From assembly GCF_003443655.1 (NCBI RefSeq), contig NZ_CP031941.1:1793501-1857500 (forward strand): a stretch of DNA of 64,000 nt. Reading direction: 5' to 3'. Each line of letters begins with the position of its first letter. Position 1 is the stretch's first letter. The position numbers and the translations under genes were made by a program. The notes beneath the pieces are model-generated. The model did no database searches. It was not told the origin of the DNA and saw only the letters and a program-made list of their open reading frames with translations. Shown in pieces: positions 27,451 through 37,212 of this stretch. The stretch is from Nostoc sphaeroides (lineage in GTDB: Bacteria; Cyanobacteriota; Cyanobacteriia; Cyanobacteriales; Nostocaceae).

Positions 27451-29220
27451 ATGTCAACATATTTATCTCAAGTTTGGCAACTGCTGAGAAATTATGTGAG
27501 GGATATAAGGTTAGAAGAGATGCCAAAGACCACATCTGTGAAAACCGAAGTAGTTTTACCTCTAGGAAAAAGTATTAAAGAACCATATAAAAGCGTTAAA
27601 TTGGGTCAAGATAATTTACAGGAAGATTTATGGTTTCAAAGACTGCAAGAAAGCTTAGAAAAATGGGCAATACCAAAGGGCGGTTTGACTTCTAAGATAG
27701 GTAATCAGACATCAGGAACACTACCTTCTGGGTTTTCCTTTAGAGTGTGCGATCGCCAGATGCATGAAGAGATTTATGATCTACTGGGCAATGGGGCGCT
27801 GAAACCAGAAATAGTTAACCAACTAATGGAATTGGTTGTGACTAGTCAAAAAATTCGCTCACAACTACTTTTTTGGCGGCTAGAAGATTTTTATCATCGC
27901 TGGTGTCAGGGAGAATTTATCGATGGGACACCAGATGATAACCTACCTCAGAAAACAATGTTAAACTTAGCGGCGCAAAATATTGCGATCGGGCTGAGAC
28001 AGGTTGATATATATACAGGGCTAAACGTACTAATTTTACTGTTAGAGTTGCACCGCTACGCCCAAGAGCGAGATGAACTCAAACAAAAAATCACCTTCTA
28101 TCCATCTGCTCAACCAGATACAGACAATTTTTTCACATCCCAACTGCTGCGGATCATCAACTATAGCGATGCTCTGGAAATTGGCAATTTTAGCAGTATA
28201 GTCGGGCAATTTCTTAGAGGCGGTAACTTTAAAGGTGCTTACCTGGGCGATGCCAACCTGACTGGGGCAGACTTTAGGGGTGCAAACCTAAGCCTTGCTT
28301 ATCTCGGCGATGCCAACTTAACTGGCGTAAACTTCAGTGGTGCCAACCTTAGCGGTGCCAACCTCGGCGATGCCAACCTCAGTGGTGCAAACCTCAGTGG
28401 TGCAAACCTCAGTGGTGCTGATCTTGGCAGCACCAACCTTAGTGGTGCAAACCTTAGCTGTGCAAACCTTAGCCGCGCCGACCTCAATCGCGCCGACCTT
28501 AGCAGCACCAACCTCAACCGTGCGGACTTGAACCGTGCCGACCTCAACCGTGCCGACCTCAGCAGCAGCAACTTTAGCCATGCCGACCTCAGTAACGCCA
28601 TCCTTTTCGGTGCGAATTTGAGTGAAGCCAACCTCCGCAGCGCCAACCTTAACCATGCCGACCTTTGTCGTGCTGACCTCAGTGGTGCTGATTTGAGCCA
28701 CGCCATCCTCAACGGTGCTAACCTTAGTGACACAATTCTTTTCAGTACCAACCTTAGTGATGCCATCCTCATCGCCGCTGACCTCAGCTATGCCAAACTT
28801 AACGGTGCCAAGCTTAACAACGCCAGACTCAACGGTGCAATGTTCTTAGGCGCAGACCTCAGTGGTGTAGACCTGAGTCGGGTAATCCTCAACGAAGCCG
28901 ACCTCAGTGGGGTGATTCTCAGCGAAGCCGACCTTAGTGGTGCCGACCTCACCGACGCGATCCTTTTCGGTACAGACTTCAGCTATGCCAACCTTAAGAG
29001 TGCTAACCTCAGTGGCAGTAACCTCAGTGGTGCTATCCTCAATGGTGCGGATCTCAGCCATAGTGATCTAAGTTACGCCATACTTGGAGGTGCTGACCTC
29101 AGCGACGCCAATATGGAAAAAATCACCTGGGGTAAAAAGCAGCAGTGGGAAGATGTGCGGGGATTAGAGACAGCAGTGAATGTGCCGGAGGCGTTGAAGG
29201 AAGAACTGGGATTGAAGTAA
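27451..29220 (+). CDS. Pentapeptide-repeat protein with a novel-looking N-terminal domain
   Basis: A 589-residue protein. Residues about 1-245 are a helical domain I do not recognise (STYLSQVWQLLRNYVRDIRL at the start, WRLEDFYHRWCQGEF near the middle), ending in LQ.I.YSDALEIGNFSS. Residues about 255-565 are roughly 60 tandem A(D/N)LXX pentapeptides (LSGANLSGADLGSTNLSGAN), which fold as a right-handed quadrilateral beta-helix. The last 20 residues (WEDVRGLETAVNVPEALKEE) form a common cap of cyanobacterial pentapeptide proteins. ATG 27451 is preferred; an upstream TTG at 27349 would add 34 residues with no family support. Function is unknown. A 21-bp tandem array starts 20 bp after the stop. 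Confidence 0.88.
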   Translation: MSTYLSQVWQLLRNYVRDIRLEEMPKTTSVKTEVVLPLGKSIKEPYKSVKLGQDNLQEDLWFQRLQESLEKWAIPKGGLTSKIGNQTSGTLPSGFSFRVCDRQMHEEIYDLLGNGALKPEIVNQLMELVVTSQKIRSQLLFWRLEDFYHRWCQGEFIDGTPDDNLPQKTMLNLAAQNIAIGLRQVDIYTGLNVLILLLELHRYAQERDELKQKITFYPSAQPDTDNFFTSQLLRIINYSDALEIGNFSSIVGQFLRGGNFKGAYLGDANLTGADFRGANLSLAYLGDANLTGVNFSGANLSGANLGDANLSGANLSGANLSGADLGSTNLSGANLSCANLSRADLNRADLSSTNLNRADLNRADLNRADLSSSNFSHADLSNAILFGANLSEANLRSANLNHADLCRADLSGADLSHAILNGANLSDTILFSTNLSDAILIAADLSYAKLNGAKLNNARLNGAMFLGADLSGVDLSRVILNEADLSGVILSEADLSGADLTDAILFGTDFSYANLKSANLSGSNLSGAILNGADLSHSDLSYAILGGADLSDANMEKITWGKKQQWEDVRGLETAVNVPEALKEELGLK

Positions 29221-29239
29221 AAGCCAAGCTTTGCACACT

Positions 29240-29463
29240 ACCTTTCGAGTTCTGAACACCACCTTCCGAGTTCTGAACACCAACTTTCGAGTTCCGAACA
29301 CCACCTTCCGAGTTCTGAACACCAACTTTCGAGTTCCGAACACCACCTTCCGAGTTCCGAACACCACCTTCCGAGTTCCGAACACCACCTTCCGAGTTCT
29401 GAACACTAACTTTCGAGTTCCGAACACCATCTTCCGAGTTCTGAACACCATCTTCCGAGTTCC
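29240..29463. repeat. 21-bp tandem array A, 11 units
   Basis: Eleven copies of a CCTTCCGAGTTCCGAACACC-A unit, the last incomplete; about half carry TCTGAAC instead of TCCGAAC and some ACTTTC instead of CCTTCC. A 21-bp period keeps frames open on both strands, which creates spurious repeat ORFs. Two other 21-bp arrays occur at 48742 and 63141. Confidence 0.95.
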
Positions 29464-29534
29464 AATTTCAAAAGATGGGAATCTCAGCTTGAGTAATGAC
29501 CAATATTACCTCAAAGCCCGTTTTAAATACACTC

Positions 29535-29563
29535 GTAGGGGCACGGCACTGCCGTGCCCCTAC
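29535..29563. repeat. 29-bp perfect palindrome (GTAGGGGCACGGCA arms)
   Basis: Arms of 14 bp around one base. A variant with CATGGCA arms lies at 29648-29676 and another copy at 31145-31173. This is an interspersed palindrome family. Confidence 0.8.
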
Positions 29564-29647
29564 ACCCCGCGATATAATGTTGTACCGCATCTAAATGGGA
29601 ACCGCTATAATACCAATTTACAAAATCCTGATACATATAGATTTATC

Positions 29648-29676
29648 GTAGGGGCATGGCAATGCCATGCCCCTAC
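29648..29676. repeat. 29-bp perfect palindrome (GTAGGGGCATGGCA arms)
   Basis: Arms of 14 bp around a single A. It differs from the 29535 copy by compensated changes in both arms (CACGGCA/TGCCGTG to CATGGCA/TGCCATG), which keep perfect pairing. It lies in the leader region of the LOG-family gene. Confidence 0.8.
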
Positions 29677-29789
29677 AGCAGCGTATTATTAAAGTGAAAT
29701 GGTATAACTGTACATCAGAAGCGTATATCCTGCTTGCTACAGTGTGAGTAGTTCACGTAAAATATAGTGCCATTGTTGCGGCAGTTCTC

Positions 29790-30860
29790 ATGACCTCATC
29801 TGCGTCGTTTGACACATTAGAGTCTTTACAGGCGGATATCGCTGAATTAATCGCTCGTTTACCGACATTAAAAAATCGGCAATTTATTCAGCAAGCACTT
29901 GCTACTATCGTTCGTCTAGCTGATACCGAAATTGAGCGTCTTGATTGGAAAATATTGTCGGCTGCATTAGCAGATATGGAGCGCGGTTTCCAGCTTTTCT
30001 ATGATTACCGACACGTTCGCAAAGTTACCATCTTCGGTTCTGCTCGTCTAGCACCAGATACACCAGAGTACCAAATGGCCCTTGAGTTTGCTCGCGCTGT
30101 TTCTCAATTAGGATTTATGGTGATGACCGGCGGTGGCGGTGGAATCATGCAGGCGGGTCATGAAGGGGCTGGGCGAGAAAATTCCTTTGGATTAAATATT
30201 CAGTTACCCTTTGAGCAAGAAGCGAACCCGTTTATAGAAGGTGATCCCAAGCTGATTCACTTCAAATATTTCTTTACCCGCAAGCTGTTTCTCCTCAAAG
30301 AAAGTGATGCTGTAGCCTTGTTTCCGGGAGGCTTTGGCACTCAAGATGAAGCTTTTGAATGTATGACATTAAGCCAGACTGGTAAATTTGGCCCAGTACC
30401 TTTAGTTTTAATTGACCACCCTGGCGGTGATTACTGGCGCTCTTGGAGCGAATATATTGATAAGCAACTCGTACAAAATGGTCTTGTCAGTCCTGAAGAC
30501 CCCAGTCTTTACACAGTGACAGACAACTTGGATGTGGCTTGTGATGCCATTACTCGTTTTTACCAGGTTTATCACTCCTGCCGATATGTAAGCAATAAGT
30601 TAGTCATCCGTCTGAAGACAGATATATCAGATGCTCAGGTAGAGCAACTCAATGCTAATTTCAGCGACATTATTATTCAAGGACGGATTGAAAAAAGTCA
30701 GGCATTACCTCAAGAAGCACAAGATGAAACTGTTGAACTACCCCGCCTCGTTTTATACTTCAATCAACGCGACTTGGGACGCTTGTATCAGATGATTGCC
30801 ACAATTAACCAGATGGGTAATCCTTCACCAGAGGTTGTAGCGCATCCAGAAAGAAAGTAG
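29790..30860 (+). CDS. LOG-family (Rossmann fold) nucleotide-binding protein
   Basis: A 356-residue protein. The core (about 80-270) has the LOG/TIGR00730 signature: GGGGGIMQAGHEGAG and the catalytic PGGFGTQDE motif. LOG proteins act as cytokinin-activating phosphoribohydrolases on nucleoside 5'-monophosphates, or as PpnN-type nucleosidases. This protein is longer than the 190-residue minimal LOG enzymes, with N- and C-terminal extensions conserved in cyanobacterial relatives, so the exact substrate is uncertain. It was once annotated as lysine decarboxylase, which is not supported. It stands alone between repeat-rich regions. Confidence 0.88.
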   Translation: MTSSASFDTLESLQADIAELIARLPTLKNRQFIQQALATIVRLADTEIERLDWKILSAALADMERGFQLFYDYRHVRKVTIFGSARLAPDTPEYQMALEFARAVSQLGFMVMTGGGGGIMQAGHEGAGRENSFGLNIQLPFEQEANPFIEGDPKLIHFKYFFTRKLFLLKESDAVALFPGGFGTQDEAFECMTLSQTGKFGPVPLVLIDHPGGDYWRSWSEYIDKQLVQNGLVSPEDPSLYTVTDNLDVACDAITRFYQVYHSCRYVSNKLVIRLKTDISDAQVEQLNANFSDIIIQGRIEKSQALPQEAQDETVELPRLVLYFNQRDLGRLYQMIATINQMGNPSPEVVAHPERK

Positions 30861-31449
30861 GTATTAACTAATTCGTAATTCGTAATTTGTAATTACGTTC
30901 GCGGACTTATTCTCTTTGAGACGCTAAGAGCGAACGCGCTGCGCTAACGTAATTTTCGGGTTTGGGTTCCGTACTAAATTCTAAAATTGTTGGTCTATAA
31001 TTAGTCGGGGTATGAATCCTTAACTAATTAATTTACGAATTACGAATTATCTTTTTCTGAATTATTTTGATGAGTGCGATCGCTTCATACCTGACCATAT
31101 AGCGGTTCCCATTCAGATGCGGTACAAGCATTACATCGCAAGGTGTAGGGGCACGGCAGTGCCGTGCCCTTACGGGTATACCTCACGTAAAGGAAAACCG
31201 CTATAAACTTTTCTCATAACTAATTCATATCATTGCCTCAGCTAGAGATTTTTTATGAAGAAGGGGAAGGGGGAAAGGTAAAAACCTCGCCCCTTGTGGG
31301 CAAAATAATCCAAATTTTATGGGGAAGGTAAAAACCTCGCCCCTTGTGGGCGACCTGTTCATCCCTTTAACCTTTTCCCTTTTATTCCCATGCGGCTATC
31401 TTCATGAGCAATGGGCATTTTGGCATTGTCCAAGGAGCCGCGAAAACAA
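30861..31449. other. Repeat-rich intergenic region
   Basis: No gene seen. 30871-31050 is bounded by AATTCGTAATTCGTAATT and the inverse AATTACGAATTACGAATTA type ends. A palindrome lies at 31145-31173. 31262-31360 carries two direct copies of GGGGAAGGTAAAAACCTCGC-like sequence. Confidence 0.5.
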
Positions 31450-31600
31450 TAAGTAGTCGGACAAAAATATTTACAGTCATTGCGAGCGTTCGCGTTAGCG
31501 TCTCGAAGAGAAGCGAAGCAATCCCAGCCCTTGCGATTGCTTCATTCCGCTTCGCTCCATTCGCAATGACATTGTGTAATTAATTCTGTCTGACTACTTA
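31450..31600. mobile_element. 151-bp MITE-like element, copy 1 (AAGTAGTC ends)
   Basis: Inverted ends AAGTAGTCGGACAAAAATA and the inverse of AAGTAGTCAGACAGAATTA, flanked by TA on both sides. The core is a long GC-rich palindrome (CATTGCGAGCG near one end, CATTCGCAATG near the other). It is identical over its full length to 52384-52534. Confidence 0.9.
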
Positions 31601-31688
31601 TGATTCACCCTACTTACAAATGAGAAAACAGCAGTTATTATCACTCAATGCTGATTCTTGTAAAAAAGCTTGTATATTAGCACAGTAA

Positions 31689-31823
31689 GGGACTTCCAAG
31701 TAAAAAAATATTCCATTGCTATTGTTCACTGTTGACCGTTGACGGTTCACGAGTTTTCAGTCAACAGTCAACAGTCAACAGTCAACGACTTGAATGTGGA
31801 ATAATTTATTTTTTGGAGTTCCC
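31689..31823. mobile_element. MITE-like element, GGGACTTCCAAG family, copy 3
   Basis: Complete copy: left end GGGACTTCCAAGTAAAAAAA, CAGTCAA heptamers in the core, right end TTATTTTTTGGAGTTCCC, with TAA on both flanks. It lies 37 bp upstream of the PBP4-type gene. Confidence 0.85.
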
Positions 31824-31860
31824 TAAACACTGTGTCACATCTTAAACAGAGGGATAAAAC

Positions 31861-33183
31861 ATGCTGGAATTATTGGGTTCAGGTTTGGTGTCGCTCTGGC
31901 TAGAGATGGCCGGGGTACAAATCAAACCTCTAGATGCCTTAGATGCTTTGACTTGGCAAAGTAGCCCTGGCTTAGTTCTTGCCCCCGATCCCAGTCCAAC
32001 TGGGGCTACTACGGTGCAGGAATATCTGAAACAGCTAGTAGCATCGAAACTGATAGCGCAAAATCTGGGTCAGAGTCAGGGAATTTGGATGCAGTCGGGG
32101 CCGATGCTGATGGCAAATCACCAAGGTACAACACCTCTGCCAGCTGCTTCTTTAACCAAAATTGCTACTTCATTAGTTGCTTTGAAAACTTGGGGGCCAG
32201 ACTACCAATTTGATACTTTAGTCAGTGCCACTGGCCCGGTGGTAAATGGGGTTGTGCAAGGCGATTTGGTGATTACTGGTGGTGGCGATCCGATGTTTGT
32301 TTGGGAAGAAGCGATCGCTCTTGGTAATACTCTCAATAAAATGGGCATCAAGCAGGTAAAGGGAAATTTGATCGTTAATGGCCGTTTTGCCATGAATTTC
32401 CAACGTCAGCCGATGCTAGCGGGTTTGATGCTCAAGCAAACACTAAATCGTGCGACTTGGGGCCGCCCCGCTATTTATACACACTCAATCATGCCCAAGG
32501 GAACGCCCAAGCCTCAAGTTGTCATTGCTGGTGCGGTGAAATTTGAGGCGCAACCAAACCCAGGACAAACTTTGTTACTGCGTCATCGCTCATTGCCCTT
32601 GAAACAACTAATCAAGGAAATGAATGTTTACAGTAACAACGATATGGCAGAGATGCTGGCAGACTCAGTGGGAGGAGCAATTGTAGTGCAATCAACTGCT
32701 GCTAATCTTGCGAGAGTGCCACAAGTGGAAATTCAGTTAATCAATGGTTCTGGATTAGGGCCAGAAAATCGCATTTCTCCCAGAGCTGCTTGTGCCATGT
32801 TGATGGCTATTCAAGGTGAGGCATCTGCCCATCAACTGAATCTAGCTGACTTGTTCCCCATGTCTGGATTTGATCACCGGGGGACACTACACTCCAGACA
32901 CATTCCCCTTGCTACTGTGATTAAAACTGGCACTCTCCGCGATGTTAGTGCTTTGGCAGGAGTGATGCCCACACGCGATCGCGGTTTGGTTTGGTTTGCT
33001 ATTATCAACCGAGGGACAAATGTCTGGGGTTTGCGAACTGGACAAGACCAACTTTTACAAAAGGTTGTAAAACAATTACAACAACCTCCAACTGTTCCTG
33101 TTGCCCTCACACCCCACTCAGCCATCAACTCTTTACCCCAGCTAGGCGCAGACAGTCGGAATGAAATTTTATACAAAAGTTAA
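31861..33183 (+). CDS. dacB: D-alanyl-D-alanine carboxypeptidase / PBP4 family (peptidase S13)
   Basis: A 440-residue penicillin-binding protein that trims or cleaves peptidoglycan cross-links in the periplasm. All three active-site motifs are present: SLTK (in PAASLTKIATS), SNN (in YSNNDMAEM) and KTG (in IKTGTLRD). The insert between the first two motifs is shorter than in E. coli PBP4, common in cyanobacterial members. The N-terminus (LELLGSGLVSLWLEM) is hydrophobic but not a classical signal peptide, so it may be a membrane anchor. A MITE sits 37 bp upstream, probably inside or next to its promoter. A hairpin directly follows the stop codon. Confidence 0.9.
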   Translation: MLELLGSGLVSLWLEMAGVQIKPLDALDALTWQSSPGLVLAPDPSPTGATTVQEYLKQLVASKLIAQNLGQSQGIWMQSGPMLMANHQGTTPLPAASLTKIATSLVALKTWGPDYQFDTLVSATGPVVNGVVQGDLVITGGGDPMFVWEEAIALGNTLNKMGIKQVKGNLIVNGRFAMNFQRQPMLAGLMLKQTLNRATWGRPAIYTHSIMPKGTPKPQVVIAGAVKFEAQPNPGQTLLLRHRSLPLKQLIKEMNVYSNNDMAEMLADSVGGAIVVQSTAANLARVPQVEIQLINGSGLGPENRISPRAACAMLMAIQGEASAHQLNLADLFPMSGFDHRGTLHSRHIPLATVIKTGTLRDVSALAGVMPTRDRGLVWFAIINRGTNVWGLRTGQDQLLQKVVKQLQQPPTVPVALTPHSAINSLPQLGADSRNEILYKS

Positions 33184-33212
33184 CACCTGACTAATTTTCA
33201 TTAGCCAGGTGT
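33183..33212 (+). terminator. Hairpin after the PBP4-type gene
   Basis: Inverted repeat ACACCTG-A-CTAA with TTAG-C-CAGGTGT around a TTTTCA loop, beginning at the stop codon and followed by a weak T-rich tract. A likely but imperfect intrinsic terminator. Confidence 0.5.
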
Positions 33213-33468
33213 CTATTTACTTTACAAGTAAGTTGGTAAAAAATCTTGAGATTATTTTGTAGTCAGGACTTTAGTCCTCTTATGAGGGCTGAAGCCTTCA
33301 CTACAAACCTTGAATTATTCACGCTGCTCTTTTAATTACGAATTATTTCATTGCCTTCCAGTTTTGTCCAAAACCCAAAATTTTTATTAATGGGTAAAAA
33401 CCGAACTTGTAAATGGGAAATGTCCATGATAGCTTTTGGGTTAAATTTTCTATTAAGTTGATTACAGG

Positions 33469-33589
33469 GGGAACTCCAAAAAATAAATTATTCCACATTC
33501 AAGTCGTTGACTGTTGACTGAAAACTCGTGAACCCTCAACGGTCAACAGTGAACAATAGCAATGGAATATTTTTTTACTTGGAAGTCCC
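33469..33589. mobile_element. MITE-like element, GGGACTTCCAAG family, copy 4 (reverse orientation)
   Basis: GGGAACTCCAAAAAATAAAT on the left and TTTTTTTACTTGGAAGTCCC on the right, the mirror of the 31689 copy, with a shorter heptamer core. It lies 125 bp upstream of the HtrA-type gene. Confidence 0.85.
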
Positions 33590-33713
33590 AGGTAACTCGC
33601 AAAATGCCTTAACCCCAGTCTGGGAAAGAGCAGGCGAAACCTAAAGTAAAAATAACTGTAAATAGATTTGTCACGACTGAGCAACAATTAGTCTTATAGA
33701 TTAGGTTGTGATT

Positions 33714-34928
33714 ATGCGATTTTTCAAATTACCCAGGTCTTTACGTCAACTCAGTACTCATGTTTTAGCGATCGCGCTAGGAGTTTTGCTAACGGTTAGC
33801 ACATTGCAAGTGTTACCATCCCAAGCCGAACCAGCACCGACAGTAACTGTTGAAACTTCAAAACTCATTGCCCAACGACAATTACCAGCGACTGGTGCGA
33901 TCGGTAGCAGTAGCTTTGTCACAGCAGCAGTCAATCGTGTTGGTTCAGCAGTTGTCCGTATTGATACTGAGCGGACAATTACTCGTCGGGTTGATCCATT
34001 TATGGAAGACCCCTTTTTCCGGCGGTTTTTTGGTGACGGTTTCTCTCAACAGATGCCTCCTGAGCAGCAGTTACGCGGTTTAGGCTCAGGTTTCATTCTT
34101 GACAAGAGCGGGTTAGTTTTGACTAATGCTCATGTGGTTGATAAGGCTGATAAAGTAACAGTCCGACTCAAAGATGGCCGCACCTTTGAAGGGAAAGTTC
34201 AAGGTATTGATGAAGTTACAGATTTGGCAGTAGTCAAGATTAACGCTGGTAACGATTTACCAGTCGCGCCCTTGGGTTCTTCTAGTAATGTGCAAGTAGG
34301 AGACTGGGCGATCGCAGTTGGTAATCCTTTGGGATTTGATAACACCGTTACCTTGGGAATTGTCAGTACCCTCAAACGTTCTAGCGCCCAAGTCGGTATT
34401 AGTGACAAACGCTTGGATTTCATTCAGACAGACGCTGCTATTAACCCTGGTAACTCTGGCGGGCCGCTATTGAATGGCCAAGGTGAAGTGATTGGCATTA
34501 ACACAGCCATTCGTCCTGACGCGATGGGTATTGGGTTTGCCATTCCTATCGATAAAGCTAAAGCGATCGCAGCGCAACTACAACGTGATGGCAAAGTTGC
34601 TCACCCCTATTTGGGCGTGCAAATGCTAACTTTGACACCCGATCTTGCCAAGCAAAATAACACCGATCCTAACTCTCCGATTCAGATACCAGAAATTAAT
34701 GGTGTTTTTGTGATGCGAGTTGTCCCCAATTCTCCAGCAGCATCTGCCGGTATCCGACGCGGGGATGTAATTCTGCAAGTTGATGGTAAAGCTATTACCA
34801 GTGCTGAACAATTGCAAAACGTTGTAGAAGACAGTCGGCTTGGTCAAGTATTACAGGTGAAAGTGCAACGAGGTAATCAAACACAGCAGCTTTCAATCCG
34901 CACAGCCGAGTTGCAAAATGCTTCGTAG
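33714..34928 (+). CDS. HtrA/Deg-type serine protease with one PDZ domain
   Basis: A 404-residue exported protease for periplasmic or thylakoid-lumen protein quality control. It has a signal-peptide or anchor region (about 8-38, [20 protein letters not shown]), then a trypsin-like domain with the triad His (TNAHVV), Asp (DLAVVKI) and Ser ([11 protein letters not shown]), and one PDZ domain (about 300-400, [20 protein letters not shown]). A single PDZ is the cyanobacterial HhoA/HhoB/HtrA layout; which paralogue it is cannot be told without alignment. GTG 33708 is in frame but ATG 33714 is preferred. It is monocistronic. Confidence 0.93.
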   Translation: MRFFKLPRSLRQLSTHVLAIALGVLLTVSTLQVLPSQAEPAPTVTVETSKLIAQRQLPATGAIGSSSFVTAAVNRVGSAVVRIDTERTITRRVDPFMEDPFFRRFFGDGFSQQMPPEQQLRGLGSGFILDKSGLVLTNAHVVDKADKVTVRLKDGRTFEGKVQGIDEVTDLAVVKINAGNDLPVAPLGSSSNVQVGDWAIAVGNPLGFDNTVTLGIVSTLKRSSAQVGISDKRLDFIQTDAAINPGNSGGPLLNGQGEVIGINTAIRPDAMGIGFAIPIDKAKAIAAQLQRDGKVAHPYLGVQMLTLTPDLAKQNNTDPNSPIQIPEINGVFVMRVVPNSPAASAGIRRGDVILQVDGKAITSAEQLQNVVEDSRLGQVLQVKVQRGNQTQQLSIRTAELQNAS

Positions 34929-35340
34929 AGGGACAATATAGCCGATTTTAATTGTGTGTAATAGTAGGGGCACAGCAATGCTCATTGGTGTCAACTTAAG
35001 CAAAAAGGAAGCATAAGATGTAATCTAAGAACATCAACTCCGATGTTCTTAGATTACATCATGAGTAGAAAACGTCCTTTTGCTACTTGGATTTTTTATG
35101 TATTAAGTAAGTCGGTGAGAATAAATCAAACTAGATTAAGTAATGTAAAAAATATTGAGATTAGTTCGTAGTGAGCGGCTCCAGCCCTCATAAGAGGACT
35201 AAAGTCCTCTTATGAGGGCTGCGCGTAGCTTGCTTCCCCGCAGGGGTACACTACAAACCTCTTCATTATTCACGCCGCTCTACTTAGACCTGATTTCTAC
35301 AGAGATGGTCTTTCATAGTTCCATTCGAGAACCGCTATAA
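34929..35340. other. Repeat-rich convergent intergenic region
   Basis: Contains a perfect hairpin (35017-35060) with a possible 36-codon frame after it (35061-35171), and a repeat around 35164-35275 (CCCTCATAAGAGGACTAAAG) related to 33258-33310. No supported gene. Confidence 0.5.
35017..35060. repeat. Perfect 19-bp-arm hairpin
   Basis: GATGTAATCTAAGAACATC and its exact inverse GATGTTCTTAGATTACATC are separated by six bases. It is the most perfect long hairpin in the window and stands alone. ATG 35061 follows immediately. It may be the end of a decayed insertion sequence. Confidence 0.8.
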
Positions 35341-37089
35341 TTACTTTATTTGCGGATGGGCATCTTGTCCATCCCAACAGACTAGGGTAGGTGTAGATAC
35401 AGTTTTAGTCTGGTAGGCGTTTTTGACACCAACCCAGTTACTAGCAATTGGCATTCGCCAACCAGTTCCAAAGGCGCGATCGGTGATTTTTAAACCGGGG
35501 GGTGCTTGTCGCCGTTTAAATTCAGCCCGCGCTACCATTTGGATTACTCGGTCTACAATTAACGGATCGTGACCTGCTGCAACAATTTGTGCTGCTGATT
35601 GGTGATTGTGAATCAGGCGTTGCAAAATATCGTCCAAAATTTCGTAAGGCGGTAGAGAGTCTTGATCAACTTGACCTGGTTTGAGTTCGGCGCTGGGTGG
35701 TTTAGTCAAGACGTTTTGTGGGATGATTTGATTATTGCGATTTAACCATTGACAAAGTGAATACACACGGGTTTTAGGAACATCTGCAATCACTGCTAAC
35801 CCGCCATTCATATCGCCGTAGAGAGTACAGTAACCAACAGCCATTTCTGATTTATTACCGGTAGATAAAAGCAGATAGCCAAATTTATTAGCGATCGCCA
35901 TTAATAAATTACCGCGAATCCGAGATTGGATATTCTCTTCTGCCAGTCCAAACTCAGTACCCGCAAATAAATCGCCTAATGTTTGATCGAAGCCTTGCAT
36001 TAACTCCCCAATTGGTAAAAGATGAGTCTTAATCCCCAAATTTTCGGCTAATGCCACAGCATCACTGATAGAATGCTCAGAACTGTAAGGGGAAGGCATG
36101 AGAACACCAAGGACATTTTCTTTACCAAGTGCAGCAGTTGCGATCGCAGCTACTATTGCAGAGTCAATCCCGCCACTTAAACCCAACACTACTTTAGAAA
36201 AGCGACACTTACGAGCATAATCTCGTACTCCTAAAACCAACGCTTGCCAAATTTCTTCATCTTCCGATTCATAGACAGGTGCTACAGAACCTAATTGAAA
36301 ATCCCGTTGCGCTTCGTCAAATTCAACTACTACTAAATCAGTATCAAAGCCACGGGCGCGACACATAGCTTCACCTTGACAATTCAAGGCAAAACTCCGT
36401 CCATCAAAAATTAGGTCATCATTTCCGCCAACCTGATTAGCATAAATCATCGGTTGTTGAAAACGTATTGCACTATGTCTGAGCATTGTTTCTCGAAACT
36501 GCTGCTTGCCGGCAGTGTAGGGGGAAGCAGATAAATTTACAATTAAATCTACACCCAAAATTGCTAAGTCAGCAATCGGATTTACTGCATAACTACGTTT
36601 ACCCCAGAATTCCTCATCGTTCCATAAATCTTCGCAAATAGTTACGCCAATATGGATATTATCTAAAGTGAAATAATTGGCTTCTAAGCCTGGTTCAAAA
36701 TAGCGACGTTCGTCAAATACATCGTAAGTAGGCAAAAGCCGTTTGTGAAAAACTTGCTTAACCTTGCCATCTTCTAGCAAAGCCATGCTGTTAAATAAGG
36801 TTTTACCACCACTAATATGTGCTTTGATATTCTGTTCAACAGTTCCTACTAACACAGCTAAATTTGGTGGTAAATCCTGGGCCAAATTTTGTAAAGTGAT
36901 GCCCATCGCTTCCACAAAACTAGGATTTAGTAATAAATCTCTTGGTGGATAGCCACATAAAGAAAGTTCTGGTGTCAACAACAAACGCGCCCCGCTAGAT
37001 GCTGCGCATTGTGCCGCCTCTAAGATTTTTTGGGCATTTAAAAGCAAATCACCAATTGTCGGATTAATTTGAGCGATCGCAATCTTCAT
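35341..37089 (-). CDS. nadE: Glutamine-dependent NAD+ synthase
   Basis: A 582-residue two-domain enzyme for the last step of NAD synthesis, amidating nicotinate adenine dinucleotide with glutamine as nitrogen donor. The N-terminal nitrilase-like glutaminase (about 1-270) has its Glu-Lys-Cys triad in TPELSLCGYP, HKRLLPTYDVFDERR and VTICEDLW. The C-terminal synthetase (about 285-582) has the ATP-pyrophosphatase P-loop SGGIDSAIVAAIA. Both domains look intact. It is the last gene of the NAD cluster pncB-nadD-nrtR-nadE on this strand, 123 bp after the regulator gene, with a GTTAGGA heptamer array between. Confidence 0.95.
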   Translation of the reverse strand: MKIAIAQINPTIGDLLLNAQKILEAAQCAASSGARLLLTPELSLCGYPPRDLLLNPSFVEAMGITLQNLAQDLPPNLAVLVGTVEQNIKAHISGGKTLFNSMALLEDGKVKQVFHKRLLPTYDVFDERRYFEPGLEANYFTLDNIHIGVTICEDLWNDEEFWGKRSYAVNPIADLAILGVDLIVNLSASPYTAGKQQFRETMLRHSAIRFQQPMIYANQVGGNDDLIFDGRSFALNCQGEAMCRARGFDTDLVVVEFDEAQRDFQLGSVAPVYESEDEEIWQALVLGVRDYARKCRFSKVVLGLSGGIDSAIVAAIATAALGKENVLGVLMPSPYSSEHSISDAVALAENLGIKTHLLPIGELMQGFDQTLGDLFAGTEFGLAEENIQSRIRGNLLMAIANKFGYLLLSTGNKSEMAVGYCTLYGDMNGGLAVIADVPKTRVYSLCQWLNRNNQIIPQNVLTKPPSAELKPGQVDQDSLPPYEILDDILQRLIHNHQSAAQIVAAGHDPLIVDRVIQMVARAEFKRRQAPPGLKITDRAFGTGWRMPIASNWVGVKNAYQTKTVSTPTLVCWDGQDAHPQIK

Positions 37090-37096
37090 TTTTGGT

Positions 37097-37143
37097 TAGT
37101 TAGGAGTTAGAAGTTAGGAGTTAGGAGTTAGGAGTTAGGAGTT
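37097..37143. repeat. Heptamer array (GTTAGGA), about 6 copies
   Basis: Tandem GTTAGGA/GTTAGAA units between nadE and the upstream regulator gene. Next to it, 37150-37200 carries the CTCCCGGTTGGTGAGCGAAG repeat that recurs inverted at 48693-48741. Confidence 0.85.
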
Positions 37144-37212
37144 ATTATTCTCCCTCATCTCCCGGTTGGTGAGCGAAGTCGAACCACATCTCCCTCATCC
37201 CAGAACGGTTCA

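Noticed and set aside
28299..28772. Long minus-strand frames opposite the pentapeptide gene
   Set aside because: Pentapeptide codon bias creates open antisense frames; composition (LRSARLRSA) is not protein-like.
29231..29692. Open frame with (TTFRVLN)n repeats, and the mirror frame on the minus strand
   Set aside because: Both frames arise from the 21-bp array, which keeps any frame open; no start signal and the tail runs into palindromic repeats.
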